A stretch of DNA of 64,000 bases from Micromonospora sp. U21 (GCF_018070045.1 NZ_JAGPYK010000020.1:62001-126000), one strand, 5' to 3'; positions 27,026 to 36,349 are shown, counted from the first letter of the stretch. The notes: generated from the letters alone by a model not told the origin. Program-made: numbers and translations.

Positions 27026-27843
27026 CGGTCGATCCGGTTGATCTGGGTGTTGCTGTTGCCGATCTGAAACCCGGAGCTATCCGCAATGGTGATGGTGCTC
27101 TGTTCTACGGGCGGGGGTACGGGTGCCGATGGCGCCGGTGCGGAGAAGTCGGTGACCAGATGTCGCCGGATGGTCTCCGCCGTGACGCTACCCGGCCAGG
27201 CCGGGTCGAGGATCGAAGAGTGGTCTCCGGGCAGCACCCCCGCATCGGGGAAGGTGGCCTGGGCCGAGACCCGGCGCACGACGTTGTCGCTGTCGCCCGC
27301 GTAGACATGGACCGGGATGGGGCAGGTCCGGTCACTGACCGCAGTCGCGTTGGTGATCTGGTTCAGTACCGTACGTTTCGAGGCGGCGACGTCGGTGCGG
27401 AACTGCTGCAGCGACTCGGTCTGCGGACGAAAGCCGAACCCTGCCACATTCCGGAAAAGGCGCAGGTAATCACTGCCTTCGTGCGGGCACGCGAGCATCA
27501 CGATCGAGCGGATCCGGGCAAGGTCACGCCCGCGCCCGTCGTTGACCTTCCAGGCGAGATACCGTTGAAGGATCAAGCCGCCCTGGCTGTGGGTCACCAC
27601 GGCCCAGGGTCCATCGTCCGGCACGCGGGCCTGCACGAAGGAATCCAGGGCCTGGGCGATGTCGTCGTGGTCGGGGATCCGGCGGGGAAGAAACGGGATG
27701 CCGAGTTTGGGCGACGGGTACCCGTACCGGGCCCACTGGATCCCTGACAGGTCGGCGTCCGCCCTCAGGACCTGCTCGAGCCGATCCCAGGTCGTCGGCG
27801 ACGACCAGAGCCCATGGATCAGTACGACGTGCCCCTCGACCAT
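27022..27843 (-). CDS. Alpha/beta hydrolase effector with C-terminal RHIM-like amyloid motif
   Basis: This 273-residue protein has a lipase-like alpha/beta hydrolase domain: HVVLIHGLWSSPTTW at the start, nucleophile elbow VVTHSQGGLILQRY (Ser near 86), an acid in VYAGDSDNVV and a His in LPGDHSSI. A Pro/Ala linker of about 20 residues follows, then TITIADSSGFQIGNSNTQIN at the very end. That tail shares SSGFQIG-x-x-N-x-QIN with the N-terminus of the coupled downstream protein. Such tails in fungi and bacteria template activation of a cell-death effector by an NLR. ATG 27843 is chosen for its spacing from GGGAGGG; GTG 27846 is an alternative. Confidence 0.82.
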   Translation of the reverse strand: MVEGHVVLIHGLWSSPTTWDRLEQVLRADADLSGIQWARYGYPSPKLGIPFLPRRIPDHDDIAQALDSFVQARVPDDGPWAVVTHSQGGLILQRYLAWKVNDGRGRDLARIRSIVMLACPHEGSDYLRLFRNVAGFGFRPQTESLQQFRTDVAASKRTVLNQITNATAVSDRTCPIPVHVYAGDSDNVVRRVSAQATFPDAGVLPGDHSSILDPAWPGSVTAETIRRHLVTDFSAPAPSAPVPPPVEQSTITIADSSGFQIGNSNTQINRIDR

Positions 27844-28011
27844 CACTGCCCTCCCCGAGTAGCCGTACTAGCCTACGGCAGGGCATTCCGAAAGCGACGT
27901 CGTGGCCCGCTACGCGGCAGCCCCGTCTCGAGGATCTGCGCCCAGCCGATCGCCGAGTCGGATTGACCGTACTGGCCGGCGGGGACACCGCAAGCCGGTG
28001 CGGTCGCTGGG

Positions 28012-31000
28012 TCAGTCGCGTCCCGGTGGCAGGAAGGGATCGTCGTGGGCGACATCGTCGGCGTTCCACCGGTAGCGGACGGTCAGCAGGTGGCGGACCG
28101 CTGCGAGGTCGATCGGCTGCCGGAGGGTGAGTTTCCAGATCGAGCGGGCGCTCGCCGCCACGCTCACGTCTAGGGTGTGGCGCAGCGCGTCGGAGGTGAA
28201 GAATCGGGGCGGCAGCGGGTCGTTGTCGGGCTCCGGGCCGAGGAAGAAGTCGCGGGCACCGGCGAAGTCGTCGACCAGGTGCGGGGCGCGGTGGGTCATC
28301 CGGACGTTCTTGGCGAGGTTGTGGGTCGCGAACAGGATGTGCCAGTCGCGCCAGCCCTGCTCGCGTAACGCGGCGACGGTAGCGGCGAAGGCCGGGTCGC
28401 GTCGCAGGCCGGTCAGGGTGGGCAGCATCCGGGCGGGCAGGTCCTCGTACTTGGAGCGGATCCCGGCGTGGCTGTCGGCCTCGGTGTATCCGGGCCCGGG
28501 TGTCTGCGGAAAATCCAGGCCCGGCCCGGGTTTCGGGAACGCCGTGACGTCGGCGGGCAGCAGCTGCCGATCGGTCAGGGCGGGGTCGATGTCACGGTCG
28601 CATCCGAGATCGCCGTGCACACTGTCGTAGGCGTAGGCGAAGCAGATCATGGAGATCAGGCCGTCGTGGCCAGCCTTGGTAATCAGGTTGTCCCATCGGG
28701 CGTTGGACAGGGTGGAGACGGTGAGGATCACGGTGGTCACGGCGGTCAGGGTCTGCTGTGCGACGACTTGGGCCGCTTCCCGCCGATTCCCGGTGACCGC
28801 GGCCAGCATGCACCGGAACCGGGTCTCACCCGGCACGGACCCGTTTTCCTCGATGGTGGCGGCGGCGCCGGGCGGGCCGGCGGCCACGTGGACGGTCACC
28901 CGGGTGGGCAGCAGCGCTGGGTCCGCCGCGGCGAGGTAGGCGAGGATGATCTGCAGTGCTGCGGCCAGCCGCTCGCCGACCACGACGTCCGCGGCGCTGT
29001 TGGCGAACTCGATGGTCCAGTCGACGCCCAGGCACGCGAACCGAATCCGGCGGAGTCCGGTGGTGTCGGCGAACGGTGCGATCCCGAGGCGGTCGGCGAT
29101 GCGGGTGGCGTGCCGGGTGACGTCCCAGCCGTCCCACCAGGGTGGGCGGGCACTGGTCAGTGCCGCGGTGGCCATGTCGAACAGCCCCCGGATGCGGGGG
29201 TCGGTGACGGCGTGGCCGACCAGGTTCGTGACGGCGGGCTCGAGTTTGTCGGCCAGGGCCTTGATGGTGACCAGCTCGAGCGCGGCGTCGCTGACCCACG
29301 GGTAGCGGTCGACCTCGCCGGCGCGTTCGGCCATCAGGGTGTGGGCGGTCAGTGCCCGGTGGTTGAGCCGGGTGGCGCTGGCCCAGTTGCCCTGCTGGTA
29401 TTCGGCTGCCGCTGCTTTGAACAGGCCCTGGGGGAACAGGTCGGGGTCGTCGCGGCGGGTCAGGCCGGCGGCCAGCAGGCCGTAGTACTTGGCCGCCGCG
29501 TACAGGTGCAGCTGCTGGTACGCCTCGGCGGTGGCCAGGGTGGCGTGGACCAGCCGGGCCCCGGAATCGCCGCGGATCAGGCGCGCCAGGGCACGGTGCA
29601 ACAGCCGTAGGGCGTCCAAGACGCGGCCGGCGGCGAAGAACGTGTTCGACCGTTCGAGGGCTTGGTCGGCGGCTGCGTCGTCGCCCACCGTGTCGGCCAG
29701 CAGGCCGTCAAATACGTCCGCGATCGTCGCGTAGCGCCGGTCGTCCATCAGCAGCGGCATGTTGAGCGTCAGGAACCTGTTGACCGGCTCGATCGGGTAC
29801 ATCGGCGCGTCGGGCAGTGTCTCGGCCAGATGAGCGAACGCGTCCAGCACGCCGGGCAGGTCCACCGCGGGAATCTGTGCCGGAGTGAGCCCGTAGTCGG
29901 CGATCTCCTGCATCCGCTCGTCAACGGTGAGGTCGGTGGTGGCCCCGCCGAGCCGGTAGTCGCGACCGCCGGGACCGGCCCGGGTCAGGTCGGGCTGCAT
30001 CTTGAGCGCGGCGAGCGTTTCCAGCAGCGAGCAGCGCTCACCGGGATAGGTTTCGGCGGCGAGCAGTTCAGTGACATGAGTGGTGAGCTGCGCGTTCCAG
30101 GACATGATCCGGTCGGCGGAGTGGCCGGTCTCGTCGCGGGCGAACGCGGCACAGGTGAGCAGCAGCAGCACCGTGGCATCCGCGATCAGGTGCACGTCGC
30201 GGCTCACGGCGGCGTCGGTGATCTCCGCCGTGGTGAGCTCGTCGACCGGGCGCATCGATCCCAGCCCGAGGTGGTGGGCGATGATCACCTGATGGCGGGT
30301 GGCGTGCCGCAACGAGGCCGGCACGTCGTCGGCCATCAGGGGCGCGAGTTTCTCCAACCAGAACGGGATGTCCTCGCGGCCCTCCCGTTGCTGGTAGGCG
30401 TAGCGCAGGCAGACCGTCAGGTCGACGTGGTCGCCCCAGCTCCAGGCCGCCGTCGGGCTCTGGCGCCATCGGGCCAGGTCGGCCTCGTACCAGTCCGGCC
30501 GGTCCGGCGGCGGTGGCAGCGTCCGGCCTGGCAGGTGCAGGTACTGCTCGGCGATCCAGAACGTCGCGTGGTGGGCCAGCAGCTCGGAGATGCCGGCGCC
30601 GTCGAAGATCTCAAGATGGACATCGTGGGCATTCCGGACCTGTTCTTGCAGTTCGTGGCGACGAGCGACGGGGATGTTCACCTCGCAGTACGCGAGAATG
30701 AACGTCACGGCCATACCGGACGCCATGATCTTTCCGACATCCCCGCGGATCTTGGTGCCGATGTCATCCTGCTGCAGGGTGCAGGTGAAACCGACCCCGT
30801 CGTTGTCGGACATGCCAATCTTCCGGCCCAGCGGCTGTGTCTGCCCGGCCAGATCGGTGCGGTACGTCTCGAAGTCCCGGCCCTGGTCACCGCCGGAGGC
30901 GACCGGCCCGGTCGCGATCAGCACGTTACGGGTCACCGTCGCCCGGGCGAGCATCCGCGTCATCGTCTCGAACTCGAACTGTCCGTTGCGGGCAGCGAGC

Positions 31001-31053
31001 TGGCTCAACGCGAACCGGATCTCCGCCTTCGCCTGCTCGACCACACTCGCCAT
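28012..31053 (-). CDS. Large protein with Mrr-like (PD-(D/E)XK) N-terminal domain
   Basis: This is a 1013-residue protein. The first 180 residues resemble a restriction-endonuclease-like module: FEFETMTRMLA, GPVASGGDQGRDFETYRT (acidic residues near 56-62), FTCTLQQDDIGTKI near 100 and a FDGAGISELLA block, with FWIAEQYLHLP closing the domain. The middle (about 190-640) is helical and TPR-like; the C-terminal third is not recognised. The usual Q/E-x-K of a nuclease core appears as LQQ, so activity is uncertain. It lies 168 bases upstream of the amyloid hydrolase gene on the same strand and may be co-transcribed. Confidence 0.65.
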   Translation of the reverse strand: MASVVEQAKAEIRFALSQLAARNGQFEFETMTRMLARATVTRNVLIATGPVASGGDQGRDFETYRTDLAGQTQPLGRKIGMSDNDGVGFTCTLQQDDIGTKIRGDVGKIMASGMAVTFILAYCEVNIPVARRHELQEQVRNAHDVHLEIFDGAGISELLAHHATFWIAEQYLHLPGRTLPPPPDRPDWYEADLARWRQSPTAAWSWGDHVDLTVCLRYAYQQREGREDIPFWLEKLAPLMADDVPASLRHATRHQVIIAHHLGLGSMRPVDELTTAEITDAAVSRDVHLIADATVLLLLTCAAFARDETGHSADRIMSWNAQLTTHVTELLAAETYPGERCSLLETLAALKMQPDLTRAGPGGRDYRLGGATTDLTVDERMQEIADYGLTPAQIPAVDLPGVLDAFAHLAETLPDAPMYPIEPVNRFLTLNMPLLMDDRRYATIADVFDGLLADTVGDDAAADQALERSNTFFAAGRVLDALRLLHRALARLIRGDSGARLVHATLATAEAYQQLHLYAAAKYYGLLAAGLTRRDDPDLFPQGLFKAAAAEYQQGNWASATRLNHRALTAHTLMAERAGEVDRYPWVSDAALELVTIKALADKLEPAVTNLVGHAVTDPRIRGLFDMATAALTSARPPWWDGWDVTRHATRIADRLGIAPFADTTGLRRIRFACLGVDWTIEFANSAADVVVGERLAAALQIILAYLAAADPALLPTRVTVHVAAGPPGAAATIEENGSVPGETRFRCMLAAVTGNRREAAQVVAQQTLTAVTTVILTVSTLSNARWDNLITKAGHDGLISMICFAYAYDSVHGDLGCDRDIDPALTDRQLLPADVTAFPKPGPGLDFPQTPGPGYTEADSHAGIRSKYEDLPARMLPTLTGLRRDPAFAATVAALREQGWRDWHILFATHNLAKNVRMTHRAPHLVDDFAGARDFFLGPEPDNDPLPPRFFTSDALRHTLDVSVAASARSIWKLTLRQPIDLAAVRHLLTVRYRWNADDVAHDDPFLPPGRD

Positions 31054-31131
31054 CGCCGACCTTCCCCGTCTCCTGCACCCACCGATGTACCCGGCGGCAG
31101 AGCCGGGCCAGCATAGTCGCCGGGTCCGACA

Positions 31132-31419
31132 TCACCCGGGCAGCGACGGCGCCTGGTCACGACGGTGCGACGTCGAGTCGTGCGAGCTGGGCTGCTCATC
31201 CTCGTCGCTTCGTTCCCGTCGGCCGGACGGAGGTAGGTCACCTGGGAAGTCTGCTGAGGCGCTCCGGATGTCAGCTACGACATCCTGCTTGCCGCCCTCC
31301 AACAGGGCGATCATCGCGTGTTCTCCGACGTCACGGGCGCCCGGCGGTCCCTTCTCCGCCAGGATGACGAAAAGCCTGTACGCAGAGAATCCCGCGGCAC
31401 TGCCATGAACCGATGACAC
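31132..31419 (-). CDS. Small hypothetical protein
   Basis: A possible 95-residue protein has a globular first half (FSAYRLFVILAEKGPPG, DVGEHAMIALLEGG) and a charged, probably disordered tail. It sits upstream of the Mrr-like gene on the same strand. No family is recognised and no strong ribosome-binding site is seen; it could also be a remnant. Confidence 0.35.
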   Translation of the reverse strand: MSSVHGSAAGFSAYRLFVILAEKGPPGARDVGEHAMIALLEGGKQDVVADIRSASADFPGDLPPSGRRERSDEDEQPSSHDSTSHRRDQAPSLPG

Positions 31420-31615
31420 GGCGAAGCGACTGCCCAGGCGAGGCCATACCCGGCCGGTGGGTGCGCTCGAGTGCCGGTGGGCGTCGGTGGACTGTCCGGA
31501 GCCGGGTGCCTGGAGCTGATGGTCAAGGCTGAGACGCTGTACGACGCGGCGAACTGCGACGCGCGCTGTCGGGAAGTCGACAGCCGCAGGCCGGTTCCGC
31601 CGCTACGTTGCCCGG

Positions 31616-32122
31616 ATGATCCGCCGCCTCCTCCCCGTCGCCGCCGCGCTTGTTTTGGCCGTGGCGCTAACGGGTTGTTCCAGCGACACCGAGCCCGCCG
31701 CAGCACCACCCTCCAGCGCCCCCACGCTCACCACAGCGGCGCCGACCGCAATCAGCGCCGTACCATCGGCAAGCTCCAGCCCATCGCCCAGCGCGTTGCC
31801 GTCGTACAGACCCACCCTCCCCACTGTTATGACCGACGATGGTGGCAACTGCATTCGGGCGGGCCGCTGCGGCTATTACGTGGCAGGGGCAAGCTGCAAG
31901 GGCATCGAGTGGTGCAAGAAGGCTCATCTTGTCGAGCCGGGCGACTGGGCGACAGAGGGTGGAACGGACCTGACGGGGTGCATGTGGGAGCTGTCAACGC
32001 CACCGGAGTACGGCCACACCGACGGCGGCTACGCGACCAGTTACATGCAGGTAACGGTGCCGAAGGGTGCCATCTTCAGCACCCATGACTGCGAGAGCGA
32101 CTGGGAGTGGGTGCACCCCTGA
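31616..32122 (+). CDS. Putative lipoprotein
   Basis: This 168-residue protein has a lipoprotein signal (MIRRLLPVAAALVLAVALTGC, lipobox LTGC), a Ser/Pro/Ala-rich linker to about residue 65, and a C-terminal domain with six Cys residues (NCIRAGRCGYY, SCKGIEWCKK, TGCMWEL, HDCESDWEWV) likely to form disulfides outside the membrane. The family is not recognised. It stands alone between island modules. Confidence 0.7.
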   Translation: MIRRLLPVAAALVLAVALTGCSSDTEPAAAPPSSAPTLTTAAPTAISAVPSASSSPSPSALPSYRPTLPTVMTDDGGNCIRAGRCGYYVAGASCKGIEWCKKAHLVEPGDWATEGGTDLTGCMWELSTPPEYGHTDGGYATSYMQVTVPKGAIFSTHDCESDWEWVHP

Positions 32123-32180
32123 TGTTGCGGGGTGGCACGCCGACAAGCCCCGCGGGCGCGGGCCGCGGGGGTCGGGGATC

Positions 32181-32325
32181 AGGGAGCGCGGTGGGAGCAG
32201 CCGGGTGTCCTGAACGGCGTTGAACTGCATCCAACCGCACGCAACGACGCTCAACGGCACCCGCGCCCACCTGTTGTTCTGCTTTTGCGCAGGTCAGGAT
32301 CGGTGCGGCGTCCTGCTTCACCGCG
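32181..32325. repeat. Att-arm-like repeat, copy B
   Basis: The order of shared blocks with copy C is GGTGGGAGCAGC, CTGAAC, GTTGAACTGC, TCCAAC, CGCTCAA, GCACCC, GCAGGTCAG, TCGGTGC and GCGTCCTG, ending at TTCAC. Similarity to copy C stops exactly where copy C enters the tRNA-Val anticodon loop, which is what an old crossover point would look like. Confidence 0.55.
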
Positions 32326-32770
32326 GAGTGTTCCGCGATTTCCGCAGTAGTCGATAGCTCTCGATCTTCGCTGGAGGGGAAGTGTGCGCAGGTCGCGGCA
32401 GTAAGGAGCGCCTGGTTGGCCTGGCCTTGCATGTGGGACCAGATTGGGCGCAGGGTGGCGAAGTGGTCACCGCGCCCGAAGTGCTCACCGACACCGGGCA
32501 GGGTCGAGGCCTCTGGCCTGCGGTGATACAGGCGAGCGGTTCGGTGTGACCTCCCAGAGAAGACCGAAGAGGTCGTGCTCTGTTGCTTCCCGTCTGGTCA
32601 GAGTTGGCTGTGGTCGACGAGCCTTCGGCGGGCTGAAGTGGTCAGGCGAAGTCGCTTTGGTCCTTACTCGATCGGACGTCGACACTTGCGCACGGAGTCT
32701 GGTATAGGCGATCGCTGGCCTGGCCACGGCTACCGGTCGTGGCCCTGTTCATTGCATCGATACCGCGTCG
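32326..32770. other. Non-coding stretch after repeat B
   Basis: No supported gene is seen. The stretch ends where the truncated DUF4041/T5orf172 frame begins, so it may contain the scar of the deletion that removed that gene's 5' end. Confidence 0.4.
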
Positions 32771-33841
32771 TTGGATCTAGATCGCCGGTTGCTGGAGGTT
32801 CGTCAGCAGGTCGTGGTGACCGAGGAGACGGCGCTGCTGCAGGAGGCCGGCGTCTACGAGTATCGGCATCCCCTGTCGGATGCGGTCGCCTACCAGGCCG
32901 CTCTGGCTGGGCTGCAGGGCCAGATCAAGAGCATGACCAAGCGGGAAGGCGGAGCGGTCCTGGCCGCCACTGGCTGGACGGTGAACGGTTCCGCGGCCGA
33001 GGGGCGGGTGATGCTGCGGGACTTCTCCAGGCTGATGCTGCGGGCCTACAACGCCGAGGCGGACAACCTGGTCCGCGGCCTGAGGCCCTACAAGCTCGAC
33101 TCGGCCGTCGAGCGGCTGGGCAAGGTGGCGGCGACCATCGCCAAGCTGGGCAAGACGATGCAGATCCGCATCTCTGAGGACTATCACCGGCTGCGGGTTC
33201 GCGAATTGGAGCTTACGGCTGACTACCAAGCGAAGGTCGCCGAGGAGAAGGAGCGTGAGCGGGAGGAGAAGGCGCGGCTGCGGGAGGAGCGACGGGTCCA
33301 GCAGGAGATCGAACGCGAGCGCGCCCGTCTAGACAAGGAGCGCCAGCACTACGCCAACGCCCTCGCCGCGCTGCAAGCCAAGGGCGACGTCGACGGGGCC
33401 GCCCAGATGCAGGAGCGGCTGGCGCGGATTGACACCGCGATCGAGGACGTGGACTACCGGGCCGCCAACGTGCGCGCCGGCTACGTGTACGTCATCTCGA
33501 ACCTGGGGGCGTTCGGCGAGAAGATGGTGAAGGTCGGCTTGACCCGGCGCCTTGACCCGCTCGACAGGGTGAAGGAACTCAGCGACGCCTCCGTACCTTT
33601 CAACTTCGACGTGCACGCCCTGTTCTTCTCCGAGGACGCCGTCGGCATCGAAGCCAAGATGCACGCCCGCCTGGCCGACCGCCGAGTCAACCTCATCAAC
33701 CAGCGACGTGAGTTCTTCTATGCCACTCCCCATGAGGCTAAAGAACACCTGCTCGAGCTGGCCGGCAGTCTGCTGCAGTACGAAGAGACTCCCGAGGCGC
33801 TCGAATACCGGCAGAGCCTGACCCAGGCCAAGGGCCGATGA
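32771..33841 (+). CDS. DUF4041/T5orf172 (GIY-YIG-like) protein, probably 5'-truncated
   Basis: The 356 visible residues hold a DUF4041 domain (LLQEAGVYEYRHPLSDAVAY, FSRLMLRAYNAEADN), a long charged coiled coil (about 150-230) and a C-terminal T5orf172 domain (YVYVISNLGAFGEKMVKVG, TRRLDPLDRVKELSDASVPF, QRREFFYATP), a GIY-YIG relative found in phage and mobile-element proteins. The frame can only start at TTG 32771, and homologues usually have about 100 more residues before LDRRLLEVR. With att-like repeat B just upstream, a truncated gene is likely. Expression and function are doubtful. Confidence 0.72.
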   Translation: MDLDRRLLEVRQQVVVTEETALLQEAGVYEYRHPLSDAVAYQAALAGLQGQIKSMTKREGGAVLAATGWTVNGSAAEGRVMLRDFSRLMLRAYNAEADNLVRGLRPYKLDSAVERLGKVAATIAKLGKTMQIRISEDYHRLRVRELELTADYQAKVAEEKEREREEKARLREERRVQQEIERERARLDKERQHYANALAALQAKGDVDGAAQMQERLARIDTAIEDVDYRAANVRAGYVYVISNLGAFGEKMVKVGLTRRLDPLDRVKELSDASVPFNFDVHALFFSEDAVGIEAKMHARLADRRVNLINQRREFFYATPHEAKEHLLELAGSLLQYEETPEALEYRQSLTQAKGR

Positions 33842-33882
33842 TGGCGACGATCGAGGGTCCACACCGGAGCTGAGGAGCTACC

Positions 33883-34498
33883 TTGACGACCACCCGCACC
33901 CGCCGCCTCGCCGTCGCGGCGGCCGCGATGCTCGCCCTCGCCAGCTGCGGCGACGCCTCGGCGCCTACCCCGGCACCGACCAGCACGCCGCCGAGCCCCA
34001 CGCCGCCTGCGACCACCCTGGCCGCGCCGACGACCAGTCCGACGCCGGACACGGCGGCCGCCGAGGACAGCCCCGCTGATGCGGCTCTGGCGTTCGGGAA
34101 GTCCGCTCCCATCGCGGATCTCGCGACCGCCACCGCCTACGGATTTCGGCAGCCGGTCGCCGCCAGCGCCCCCCGCCCCAATGGGCAGCCGGGGCTGACC
34201 TGGGCCGCCGCCGACGTGAAGGGTTTGCGCGGTGAAGAACCTTGACGACGGGTACGACGGTATTACCGTCACCAACGACCGGTGGAAGCTCGTCTACGCC
34301 GACGACACCGAGATGGGCGCGTCGAACATCACCTACAATCAGTTCCCGCAGCCGGAGTACCCCACAGGGGAGAAGGACCTGCCGGACGGGAAGTGCGTGC
34401 GCGGCTGGATCACCTTCCGGGCGCTGAAGGACAAGCGGCCGGCCTACGTGGCGTACGAGCCGGAGAACCAGCCGGGAGCGCGTTGGGCCGTGGAGTAG
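33883..34498 (+). pseudogene. Lipoprotein with DUF4352-like domain, broken by a frameshift
   Basis: A TTG start at 33883 behind GAGGAG gives a lipoprotein signal (lipobox LASC) and a Thr/Pro linker. The frame then fails after WAAADVK. The adjacent frame continues without a gap as VCAVKNLDDGYDGITVTNDR to a natural end at 34498, with GWITFRALKDKRPAYVAYEP typical of DUF4352/telokin-like lipoproteins. One extra G in the GGG at 34221-34223 explains the break. It may be a true pseudogene or a sequencing error. Confidence 0.65.
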
Positions 34499-34506
34499 CA
34501 CCACCA

Positions 34507-34567
34507 CGCAACGAAAGGCCGGCCACCCCGGAACGAGGGTGGCCCGCCTTTCACGTTGCGTGTTTTT
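34507..34567 (+). terminator. Intrinsic terminator
   Basis: A long stem (CGCAACG, AAAGGC and GGCCACCC pairing with GGGTGGCC, GCCTTT and CGTTGCG) is followed by TGTTTTTG. It sits 9 bases after the lipoprotein stop and is the best T-tailed terminator in the window. Confidence 0.85.
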
Positions 34568-34711
34568 GATGTTCCCCGGGTTGGGTGGAGTCGGTTTGGT
34601 TGGCTCGTCAGGCTCATCGCTCACAGGCACCAGTCGGTTCGACGGGGGACATGCCCGCCGACCAGCTGCCGGCGGCTTCGCGCCGATTAGGGGAGCAGGC
34701 GTTGCGGAATC

Positions 34712-36349
34712 TCACACAACAGTTGCGTCTTCATCTGGATGACCGGTATCACTGATCATTGCACCCTGACTGAGTCCATTGCTACATCGGGCCGCTGTGA
34801 CCCTCTTCCGCTCGGCGTGTATCAGGGCATCGAGACATTCCGGGCTGACAAGTGCGGCATCGAACGTCTCGGTCCACCCGTTCGGCAGCTGCTGGATCGT
34901 CAGGTACGGCTCGTGACCCTCCGCGCGCAGGCGCCGAATGATCGCCTGCTCGACCGCGAGGGCGTCGTCCCCGGTCGTTACGGGATACTGCGAATGCAGT
35001 TCGAATCCGTACCGGCGGTGCTGCGTGATCCGGTCGTTGTTGCGCTGCTCGGCGCCGGCGACACCAATCTTCACCGCACTCAGCTTGCGGTGGACGACGA
35101 CGTACACCCGGGCCGGCTCTCCGCGCTGGAAGCCGTACCGCGCGCAGTACCGGCATCCGCCACCGGATCGGACCTTCGCCAGTGTGGGACGGCTTTCCTG
35201 CCCGCAGACGGTGTGCCGGCAGAGCCATGGCGTCATCGATGTCTGGTACGGATCCAACGGTTCGAAGCCCGCCTCACGCATCGACGCTGCCGCTTTGTGG
35301 GGGTCTTCCCGGCGGGCTACGGCCGCGCGCAGGTCGGCGCAGCGTCGGCATCCGGATTGCCCGGCGAGGATCGATCGGTACGTGGGTGAGGTGGTTCGGC
35401 CGCAGCCGGTACACACGCAACGCCACGGGTACTTGATTCCCTGGTACGACTCCTGTGGCTCGAGACCGAGCGCGCGCATCTTCGCTTCCGCTTCGGTGGA
35501 ATCGTGCCGTTGCGCCTTGCCGCGGGCTTTGCTGACGCAGTACCGGCAAGCCGGAGGCCTCGCCTTCTGCAGTCGCGGGTACACGATCGCGTCGCAGCGG
35601 GCGCATCGCGCCTTGTACGGCTCACCCGTACCGGGGTACGGCGCCAGCGGTTCCAGGCCGGCGTCTCGCATTCTGGCTATGGCTTGGTGGGCGTCACCGC
35701 GCAGCGAGGCGTTCGCTTTGCGGCGGCCGCATGGCCTGCAGCCGCCCTGCCCGTGTCTGATGCTAGTTAACCGCGGTTCTCCGACGGTTCCGCAGGTCAG
35801 GCATCGAGAGCGCCACTTGGTATCGAGGCCGTGGAAAGGCTCAAGCGGTTCCATGCCGGCTTCCCGCATCTCGCGTTTCGCGTCCTCAGCGGTGACCGGG
35901 GCGCCCTTGCGGCAGAACAGGCAGCCGCCGTGACCGGTGCGCACGTGGCTGTACCAGGGGGTCACCTCGCGGCCGCATGGCACATGCCGGCATCGCCACG
36001 GCTTGCTGGTGCCCGGATACGGCTCGAGCGGTTCCAAGCCGGCGGCGCGCATAATCTCCTCGGCAGCCCGTGGGTCCGTGTATCGGCCCGCGCAGTGCAC
36101 GCACCCGTTCTGGCCCTTCGCGATATTGCTGTACCGGGGTGTGACCTCGCGCAGGCAGCGGGTGTGGGTGCACCGCCACGGTTTGCTGGATCCGGGATAA
36201 GGCTCGAGCGGCTCCAGGCCGGCGGCGCGCATGACAGCGGCTGCCGCTTGCGGGTCAACGGTCCGGCGCCGGTCAGGTCTGGTGACTGATGGCACGGGCG
36301 TCCCCGCGGCATGGAGTTCGAACAGCGGCATCGTCACCGGCCACAACAT
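34712..36349 (-). CDS. Six-fold zinc-knuckle repeat protein with C-terminal GIY-YIG-like domain
   Basis: This 545-residue protein consists mainly of six tandem units of about 60 residues, each with an M-R-x-AG-x-EPL-x-PY-type opening (for example MRAAGLEPLEPYPG), a Cys pair (CRHVPCG or RCLTCG), a conserved P-x-Y/L stretch and a closing G-GC-x-x-C pair. The C-terminal 130 residues (ARVYVVVHRKLSAVKIGV, RITQHRRYGFEL, ALAVEQAIIRRL) resemble a GIY-YIG/T5orf172 nuclease. The frame extends further upstream into att-like repeat C, but homology-like sequence begins near the ATG at 36349 (or 36331). It could be a DNA-binding nuclease of a mobile element or a defence protein; no close family is recognised. 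Confidence 0.75.
   Translation of the reverse strand: MLWPVTMPLFELHAAGTPVPSVTRPDRRRTVDPQAAAAVMRAAGLEPLEPYPGSSKPWRCTHTRCLREVTPRYSNIAKGQNGCVHCAGRYTDPRAAEEIMRAAGLEPLEPYPGTSKPWRCRHVPCGREVTPWYSHVRTGHGGCLFCRKGAPVTAEDAKREMREAGMEPLEPFHGLDTKWRSRCLTCGTVGEPRLTSIRHGQGGCRPCGRRKANASLRGDAHQAIARMRDAGLEPLAPYPGTGEPYKARCARCDAIVYPRLQKARPPACRYCVSKARGKAQRHDSTEAEAKMRALGLEPQESYQGIKYPWRCVCTGCGRTTSPTYRSILAGQSGCRRCADLRAAVARREDPHKAAASMREAGFEPLDPYQTSMTPWLCRHTVCGQESRPTLAKVRSGGGCRYCARYGFQRGEPARVYVVVHRKLSAVKIGVAGAEQRNNDRITQHRRYGFELHSQYPVTTGDDALAVEQAIIRRLRAEGHEPYLTIQQLPNGWTETFDAALVSPECLDALIHAERKRVTAARCSNGLSQGAMISDTGHPDEDATVV

Noticed and set aside
31132..31600. CRISPR or other short spaced repeats in the gaps
   Set aside because: No regularly spaced direct repeats were found in this or any other gap of the window.
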